Assembly: GCA_949840885.1 (NCBI GenBank)
Contig: CATKYJ010000016.1
Coordinates: 1-64,000 of the forward strand
Reading direction: 5' to 3'
Origin: an uncultured Acetatifactor sp.
Lineage (GTDB): Bacteria > Bacillota > Clostridia > Lachnospirales > Lachnospiraceae
DNA length: 64,000 bases
Numbering within the stretch: the stretch's first letter is position 1; the number at the start of each line of letters is the position of its first letter. Shown here one piece after another: positions 58,847 to 64,000 of the stretch. The notes below the pieces were generated by a model. It made no database searches. It was given only the letters and a program-made list of their open reading frames with translations, and was not told the origin of the DNA. The position numbers and the translations under genes were made by a program.

Positions 58847-61393
58847 ATGGCAAAGTATTATACACAGGAAATCCCCAAGACGGACAGAATCCCAAAACTG
58901 GTGGCGCATCTCTACGCCAAGATGCCGGAGATTGAGTCCGCCCGGGCGAAATTGATCACGGAATCCTATAAGGCCACAGAGGACAAGCCCATCATCATGC
59001 GGCGGGCTCTGGCGTTTGCGCATATCCTGGACAATATCCCCATCATCATAAGGGAAGACGAGCTTGTGGTGGGAAGCACCACCATCGCCCCCAGGGGCTG
59101 CCAGACCTATCCGGAATTCTCCTATAAATGGCTGGAGAGCGAATTCGAGACCGTGGCGGAGCGCAGGGCGGACCCGTTCTATATAGCGGACCAGACCAAG
59201 AAAGAGCTGTTGGCGGCGGACGCCTACTGGGAGGGAAAGACCACAAGTGACCTGGCCACCGCTCTGATGACCGAGGAGACGAAGAAAGCCATTGACCACA
59301 ATATCTTCACCCCCGGCAACTATTTCTACAACGGCGTGGGCCATGTGACCGTTCAGTACGACAAGGTTCTGGCCGTGGGCTACAGAGGGATCATTGGCGA
59401 GATACAGGAGGAACTGGACAGGTGCAATCCCGGCGACGGGGACTACTGCACCAAGAGCCAGTTCCTGAAAGCCGCTATCCAAAGCTGCGAGGCCGTGATC
59501 CGCTACGCCCGCAGATATGCGCTTCTGGCAGAGAGAGAGGCGGCCTCCTGCAGGGATTTAGTGAGGAAACAGGAGCTTATGCAGATAGCGGCCAACTGCG
59601 CCCGGGTGCCGGAGCACGGGGCCTCCTCTTTCCATGAGGCCTGCCAGAGCTTCTGGTTCGTGCAGCAGCTGCTGCAGCTGGAGTCCAGCGGGCATTCCAT
59701 CTCCCCGGGACGGTTCGACCAATATATGTATCCTTATTATAAGAAAGACCTGGACAGCGGGAAGCTTACAAGGGAGTTCGCCCAGGAGCTGATCGACTGT
59801 ATCTGGGTCAAATTAAACGACCTGAACAAATGCCGGGACGCCGCCAGCGCCGAGGGTTTTGCGGGCTACAGCCTGTTCCAGAATCTCATCGTGGGCGGAC
59901 AGGACAAGGATGGCCTGGACGTGACCAACGACCTGAGTTTTATGTGCATCTCGGCCTCCAAGCATGTGTTCCTGCCCCAGCCTTCCCTTTCCATCCGGGT
60001 GTGGAACAAGTCGCCCCACGATCTGCTGATGAAAGCGGCGGATCTGACGCGAACGGGAATCGGCCTGCCGGCGTACTACAATGATGAAGTCATTATCCCG
60101 TCCCTGCTGAGCAGAGGGCTGACTCTGGAGGACGCCAGGGAGTACAATATCATCGGCTGCGTGGAGCCCCAGAAAGCGGGCAAAACCGAGGGCTGGCATG
60201 ACGCGGCTTTCTATAACATGTGCCGCCCGCTGGAACTGGTATTCTCCAACGGCTGGGACAAGGGCGAGAAGATCGGCATAGAGACCGGGCGGGTGGAGGA
60301 GATGTCCACCTTTGAGGAATTCTATGATGCATATAAAAAGCAGATGGATTACAACATTTCTCTGCTGGTGAACGCGGACAATGCCATCGACGTGGCCCAT
60401 GCCACCCGCTGCCCGCTGCCTTTCCTGTCCTGCATGGTGGACGACTGCATCCGGAGAGGCAAGAGCGTCCAGGAGGGCGGCGCCGTCTACAACTTCACAG
60501 GGCCTCAGGGCTTCGGCATCGCCAATATGGCGGACTCGCTGTACGCCATCAAGAAATTGGTATTCGACGAGAAAAAGGTGACCCTGGCGGAGTACAAGCG
60601 GGCGCTGGCCATGAACTACGGTCAGGGCTTCGACGCCGTCAGCGCCGGGGAGATCGTTGCGGAAATCCTGCGTGAGATTCGCAACAATCTCCCTGAGACG
60701 GACAGAAACGGTATGGTCGTGGACGAAGCCCAGGTGACCGACATGATCACTGCGGTGATGAATGCGGAACTTCCCGCGGAGGAGAAGAAGAGATATGAAG
60801 ATCTGCGGGCCATGATAGAGGAGGTGCCCAAGTTCGGCAATGACAACGAGGAAGTGGACATGTTTGCCAGGGATGTGGCGTACACTTATACCAGGCCGCT
60901 GCTGAACTACCGCAATCCCAGAGGAGGCCAGTTCCAGGCGGGGCTGTATCCCGTGTCGGCAAACGTGCCCCTGGGGGCCCAGACAGGAGCCACCCCGGAC
61001 GGCAGGCTTGCACACACTCCCGTGGCGGACGGCGTATCCCCCTCGGCGGGCAAGGATGTGTACGGCCCCACGGCGGCGGCGAACTCCGTGTCCAAGCTTG
61101 ACCATGGTATTGCCTCCAACGGGACGCTGTTCAACCAGAAGTTCCATCCCACGGCGCTCAGCGGCGAGAAAGGGCTGGAGAATTTCGTGGCGCTGATTCG
61201 CTCTTATTTCGACCAGAAAGGGAGCCATATGCAGTTCAACGTGGTGGATCGGGAGACTTTGCTGGACGCCCAGGCCCATCCGGAGAAGTACGCCCATTTG
61301 GTGGTGCGGGTGGCGGGGTACAGCGCGCTGTTTACCACCTTGTCCAAGTCCCTGCAGAACGATATTATAAGGAGGACGGAGCAGGGGTTCTAG
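58847..61393 (+). CDS. glycyl radical enzyme, glycerol/1,2-propanediol dehydratase-like
   Basis: 848 residues. Catalytic Cys438 lies in GCVEPQKAGKTEGWHDAAF, the exact style of B12-independent glycerol/diol dehydratases, with the neighbouring GHSISPGRFDQYMYPYY and NGTLFNQKFHPTAL regions; glycyl radical Gly824 is in LVVRVAGYSALF. Such enzymes remove water from diols under strict anaerobiosis. Length exceeds the ~785 of the butyricum enzyme: an insertion of about 40 residues (NLPETDRNGMVVDEAQVTD...) precedes PKFGNDNEEVD. AAAGGAG sets the ATG. No radical-SAM activase lies beside it in this window. Rhamnose breakdown upstream could supply lactaldehyde-derived propanediol, but the genes are far apart. 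Confidence 0.82.
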   Translation: MAKYYTQEIPKTDRIPKLVAHLYAKMPEIESARAKLITESYKATEDKPIIMRRALAFAHILDNIPIIIREDELVVGSTTIAPRGCQTYPEFSYKWLESEFETVAERRADPFYIADQTKKELLAADAYWEGKTTSDLATALMTEETKKAIDHNIFTPGNYFYNGVGHVTVQYDKVLAVGYRGIIGEIQEELDRCNPGDGDYCTKSQFLKAAIQSCEAVIRYARRYALLAEREAASCRDLVRKQELMQIAANCARVPEHGASSFHEACQSFWFVQQLLQLESSGHSISPGRFDQYMYPYYKKDLDSGKLTREFAQELIDCIWVKLNDLNKCRDAASAEGFAGYSLFQNLIVGGQDKDGLDVTNDLSFMCISASKHVFLPQPSLSIRVWNKSPHDLLMKAADLTRTGIGLPAYYNDEVIIPSLLSRGLTLEDAREYNIIGCVEPQKAGKTEGWHDAAFYNMCRPLELVFSNGWDKGEKIGIETGRVEEMSTFEEFYDAYKKQMDYNISLLVNADNAIDVAHATRCPLPFLSCMVDDCIRRGKSVQEGGAVYNFTGPQGFGIANMADSLYAIKKLVFDEKKVTLAEYKRALAMNYGQGFDAVSAGEIVAEILREIRNNLPETDRNGMVVDEAQVTDMITAVMNAELPAEEKKRYEDLRAMIEEVPKFGNDNEEVDMFARDVAYTYTRPLLNYRNPRGGQFQAGLYPVSANVPLGAQTGATPDGRLAHTPVADGVSPSAGKDVYGPTAAANSVSKLDHGIASNGTLFNQKFHPTALSGEKGLENFVALIRSYFDQKGSHMQFNVVDRETLLDAQAHPEKYAHLVVRVAGYSALFTTLSKSLQNDIIRRTEQGF

Positions 61394-61460
61394 GAGCGGG
61401 AGGAAACCTGCGGCGCTGGGGGATTTGGGGAGGTGTCCGGCAGTCTTACAAGCTGCCGCG

Positions 61461-61612
61461 GGCTTCTCTGCAGATAGATTTAAATATAATTGAAACTGAC
61501 GAAAATGTTGTAGAGCTTGCTGAAAAGTTCATTGATTTCGGAATATTAAAACAGAAAAGCTTTGATGATTGCAGACATATTGCGGCTGCAATATTAATAC
61601 CTACAAGGGAGA
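61461..61612 (+). pseudogene. PIN-domain (VapC-like) remnant
   Basis: About 50 codons (IDLNIIETDENVVELAEKFI, then DFGILKQKSFDDCRHIAAAI) match the middle of PIN-domain ribonuclease toxins, but no start and no remaining C-terminal part. Probably a decayed gene. Confidence 0.6.
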
Positions 61613-61698
61613 CCTTTCTGTTGTCTTGCATGACAGAGGTGCATCTCTGCAAGATGGCACAGAAACCGGGGAACTGAAACGAAATGGAGGAAAAAAGA

Positions 61699-62334
61699 AT
61701 GAGGAAATATGCGGTCTTATTATATCCGGACTTTTCTTTGCAGGAGATTACCTGCCTCACATCCGCGCTTGCCATCTGGTTCGGCGAGAAGATTGATTAT
61801 ATCGCCAGCGAAGATAAGGAATATAGGAGCGAGGAGGGCTTCCGCATCCTCCCCACCTGGACATGCGCGGAAGCAAAGATAACAGATTACGATTGTGTGA
61901 TGCTGCCGGGAACGATCAACCCGCTGCCTGCGCTGTTCGACGATGCGCTGATCGACTTCCTCAGGAGCGGAGTGGATTCGGATGTGGTTTTTGCAGCGAT
62001 TTCCTCCTCCCCGATCCTGCTGTCGAAAGCGGGAATCTTAAATGGCAGGAAATTCACCTCCGGTTATTTCATGCAGATGGCGGACGCTTTTGGCTTTGTG
62101 GAAAAGGAGAATTTCATACACAAAGGAATCGTGGAAGACGGAAATGTCATAACGGGCATCGGAATGTTTTTCAGAGAATTTGCGGAAGCGGTGCTGCGAA
62201 GATTCGGGTATGACATCGGGGAATGCTTTATGCGCGAAAAGCCGGAGGATTTTTCGGAAGATGAGCTGACCTTCTACTGGACGGATGAGGAATATCAGGA
62301 ATTTCTGGAGGAATTGAAGGCTTACGCAGAATGA
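61699..62334 (+). CDS. DJ-1/PfpI family protein
   Basis: 211 residues. Class I glutamine amidotransferase-like fold: MRKYAVLLYPDFSLQEITCL, DYDCVMLPGTINPLPALFDD, then VFAAISSSPILLSKAGILNGRKFTSGYF. The usual nucleophile elbow (A-I-C-H/S-G) is here AAISSSP with Ser instead of Cys, so the classical DJ-1 protease or deglycase Cys is missing; similar proteins are transcription-like or of unknown role. GGAGG precedes the ATG at 61699. Alone on its strand after the remnant. Confidence 0.75.
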   Translation: MRKYAVLLYPDFSLQEITCLTSALAIWFGEKIDYIASEDKEYRSEEGFRILPTWTCAEAKITDYDCVMLPGTINPLPALFDDALIDFLRSGVDSDVVFAAISSSPILLSKAGILNGRKFTSGYFMQMADAFGFVEKENFIHKGIVEDGNVITGIGMFFREFAEAVLRRFGYDIGECFMREKPEDFSEDELTFYWTDEEYQEFLEELKAYAE

Positions 62335-62380
62335 AAAATATTTTTCACCAAACTGCCTGAAGGATGCGTTGAAAATCGAG

Positions 62381-62470
62381 GGCTGTGCTGTAAATTGGAG
62401 AATGCGCTGTAAGTCAAGGGCTGCGCCGTAAATTGGGGAATGCGCTGTAAGTCAAGGACTGCCCTGTAAT
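62381..62470. repeat. 38-bp tandem repeat
   Basis: Two full copies and a partial third of a unit beginning GGCTGYGCYGTAAATTGG, starting at 62381, 62419 and 62457. Confidence 0.8.
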
Positions 62471-62511
62471 AGGGAGGCGGGCCGGCGGAAAACCGCGGGA
62501 GGGTATGATTT

Positions 62512-62673
62512 ATGATTCGCCGGGAGATATTGCAGATTGCCATGGAACAGTATAAAGCTGGAGTCCGTCGTGAAGGAGATGAACGGAGAGACGGAATAAC
62601 ACAAGCCGGAAAATTTGTGGACAATGAAAGCCCGGAGAAACGCAGAAGATGGAATAGAACTCCGCGGACATAA
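62512..62673 (+). pseudogene. possible remnant of a GNAT acetyltransferase start
   Basis: 53-codon ORF with GGGAGGG before ATG 62512. Only the start (REILQIAMEQ) looks like the N-terminus of a group of Lachnospiraceae GNAT proteins as I recall them; the rest is unrelated and basic. Low confidence. Confidence 0.25.
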
Positions 62674-62686
62674 AAGGAAAGACATT

Positions 62687-63550
62687 ATGAGGGAAAATAG
62701 GAATACGATTTGGTCGGAACATGTGCAGGGCATCATGACGCTGTATCTCAGCAGAAAATTAAGATTTGATGATATGTTCTTTACGCAGTATGAAGGACTG
62801 TTTGATTTGGACAGGAGCGCCGAGATAAAAATTCTGGAGATTGGCTGCGGCCCGGGAGCGTTGGCAGAATCCCTGCACAGATGGTATCCAGGAGCGCATA
62901 TCACCGCCATCGACAGGGACAGCAATTTCATTTCGTTTGCGAAGGAGAACATTCCGGGCGTGGATTTCAGAGAGGGCGATGCGACTCGCCTTCCCTTTGA
63001 GGACGGAACCTTTGACGTTACCATTTCTAATACGGTTCAGGAGCATGTGGAGCCCGCTGCCTTCTGGGGCGAGCAGAGACGGGTGCTGAAGCCGGGCGGC
63101 GTATGCCTGTGCCTTTCCGCGCGAAAAGGGCTCCATTGTACCGCGCCATGCCTGGAGAAAACGGAAAAAGAGAAAGCTTTTTGGGAGAGCATTCTCCAAT
63201 CAGAGGATGACCTGGAGAAATTCAGAGTCTGCAGATTTCCCATGTCTGAGTCTGAAATCCCTGCATCCATGGAGAAGAACGGGTTTATAGATGTTATCAC
63301 TGGATATGCCGTCATCGACCTTACACCTGATGCTCCAAAGTATTCGGCGGATATGGCAGAACGAATGATTGAGGCGATGCACCAAAATGATATAGAGGCT
63401 GTGGAATCGGCACACTCCGACCAGACGGTAGAAATTCTCTCCGTTATCAATTCCAAATATGAGGAACGGCTCCGCCTGTACAGAGAGGGAAGAAAGCAGT
63501 GGGACACCTCAGTGTCCATAACCATGATTATCCGGGGAGTAAAGGGATGA
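62687..63550 (+). CDS. class I SAM-dependent methyltransferase
   Basis: 287 residues. SAM-binding motif I ILEIGCGPGALAESLH, motif II/acidic loop ITAIDRDSNFI, then FREGDATRLPFEDGTFDVTISNTVQEHVEPAAFWGEQRRVLKPGG, the typical Methyltransf_11 layout. Acceptor is unknown; no neighbouring pathway. ATG 62687 follows AAAGGAAAG; a longer frame from 62615 is not supported. Confidence 0.85.
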   Translation: MRENRNTIWSEHVQGIMTLYLSRKLRFDDMFFTQYEGLFDLDRSAEIKILEIGCGPGALAESLHRWYPGAHITAIDRDSNFISFAKENIPGVDFREGDATRLPFEDGTFDVTISNTVQEHVEPAAFWGEQRRVLKPGGVCLCLSARKGLHCTAPCLEKTEKEKAFWESILQSEDDLEKFRVCRFPMSESEIPASMEKNGFIDVITGYAVIDLTPDAPKYSADMAERMIEAMHQNDIEAVESAHSDQTVEILSVINSKYEERLRLYREGRKQWDTSVSITMIIRGVKG

Positions 63551-63590
63551 CTTATATACGGTAATTAGCAGGAAGAATATTCCCCTGTGT

Positions 63591-63604
63591 GGAAGAATTC
63601 TTCC
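63591..63604. repeat. 14-bp perfect palindrome
   Basis: GGAAGAATTCTTCC, with the half-site GGAAGAAT repeated before (63573) and after (63611). Lies in the 89-bp gap before the alpha/beta hydrolase gene and could be an operator. Confidence 0.6.
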
Positions 63605-63639
63605 CAATTTGGAAGAATTTTCTCCTGTGGAGGTGTGGG

Positions 63640-64000
63640 ATGGATATTACTTTGCACTATCAGGAAAAAGGAGAGAAGGAGCCCCTTATCCTTCTGCACG
63701 GGAACGGGGAGGACGGCTCTTATTTCAGGCACCAGATAGATTATTTCAGCGACAGATACAGAGTGATCGCTTTAGATACCAGGGGCCACGGCAAATCGCC
63801 GAGAGGAGTCAGACCTTTTACCATCAAGCAGTTCGCCTGTGATTTAAACGATTTTTTCACAGAGTTGGAGATTTCCAACGCAATCATTTTAGGATTTTCG
63901 GATGGGGCAAATATCGCCATGGAATTTGCGCTTGCCTATCCGGACAAGGTGAAAGCGCTGATTGTAAATGGAGGGAATCTGAACCCGGACGGGGTAAAAA
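63640..64000 (+). CDS. alpha/beta hydrolase (partial, runs off the window)
   Basis: At least 120 residues; GGAGG seven bases before ATG 63640. Hallmarks: LILLHGNGEDGSYF (oxyanion His-Gly), VIALDTRGHGKSPRG, and the nucleophile elbow AIILGFSDGANIAME (Gly-Phe-Ser-Asp-Gly). The Asp and His of the triad lie beyond the window. Substrate unknown; C-terminus missing. Confidence 0.88.
   Translation, partial: MDITLHYQEKGEKEPLILLHGNGEDGSYFRHQIDYFSDRYRVIALDTRGHGKSPRGVRPFTIKQFACDLNDFFTELEISNAIILGFSDGANIAMEFALAYPDKVKALIVNGGNLNPDGVK

Noticed and set aside
59813..61297. 494-codon frame on the - strand opposite the glycyl radical enzyme
   Set aside because: High-GC shadow; the + strand carries the Cys and Gly radical motifs.
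1..64000. CRISPR arrays, rRNA genes, replication origins
   Set aside because: No repeat-spacer pattern, rRNA sequence or DnaA-box cluster was seen in the window.

Overview
The window looks like chromosome from an anaerobic, low-oxygen-adapted gut Clostridia, most likely a Lachnospiraceae member. The grounds are gene content and style: AGGAGG ribosome-binding sites, a SARP/BTAD-type regulator, LytTR/GHKL signalling, a glycyl radical enzyme and L-rhamnose catabolism. Species cannot be fixed from sequence alone.

Layout. 0-1.6 kb: the lysis end of a prophage (holin, amidase) closed by a strong terminator. 1.7-10.1 kb: ordinary chromosome: a soluble CZB-type chemoreceptor, an NhaC antiporter, a ribonuclease H1, an RluF-type pseudouridine synthase, NAD-dependent DNA ligase with a long linker insertion, and MetA (acetyl-CoA type by residue E111). 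10.2-13.7 kb: a tyrosine recombinase next to a 258-bp segment bounded by perfect 21-bp inverted repeats and carrying a good rightward promoter, followed by an unusual AP2 + SARP/BTAD + GGDEF-like regulator and a small unknown protein. 13.9-39.0 kb: a very large serine-rich repeat (SRR) surface protein with 254 SLSD-type units, then a full accessory Sec system (SecY2, Asp1, Asp2, Asp3, SecA2, and a 55-residue two-TM protein resembling Asp4/Asp5 in size and topology), interleaved with an enlarged glycosylation set: two GtfA/GtfB pairs, extra GtfA- and GtfB-like proteins, and a Gtf3-GtfB fusion.

39.0-43.1 kb: rhaB-rhaA-rhaD for L-rhamnose breakdown. 43.2-52 kb: an accessory stretch with a PHP phosphatase, Uma2-like protein, AAC(3)-type acetyltransferase with a short upstream ORF, ICMT-like methyltransferase, RelE-type toxin-antitoxin pair, remnants of IS256, IS110 and AAA-ATPase genes, a tRNA-Val and a regulator flanked by a 36-bp direct repeat. 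52-58.5 kb: LytTR regulator, GHKL kinase and two ABC exporter half-transporters. 58.7-64 kb: a glycyl radical dehydratase-like enzyme without a visible activase, a PIN-domain remnant, a DJ-1/PfpI protein, a methyltransferase and the start of an alpha/beta hydrolase.

How it fits together (inference): the recombinase probably flips the 216-bp spacer between the inverted repeats, turning the regulator and possibly the downstream SRR adhesin on or off. When made, the adhesin would be O-glycosylated in the cytoplasm by the Gtf proteins and exported by SecA2/SecY2/Asp. A phase-variable, heavily glycosylated accessory-Sec adhesin in a Clostridia genome is the most notable system here.
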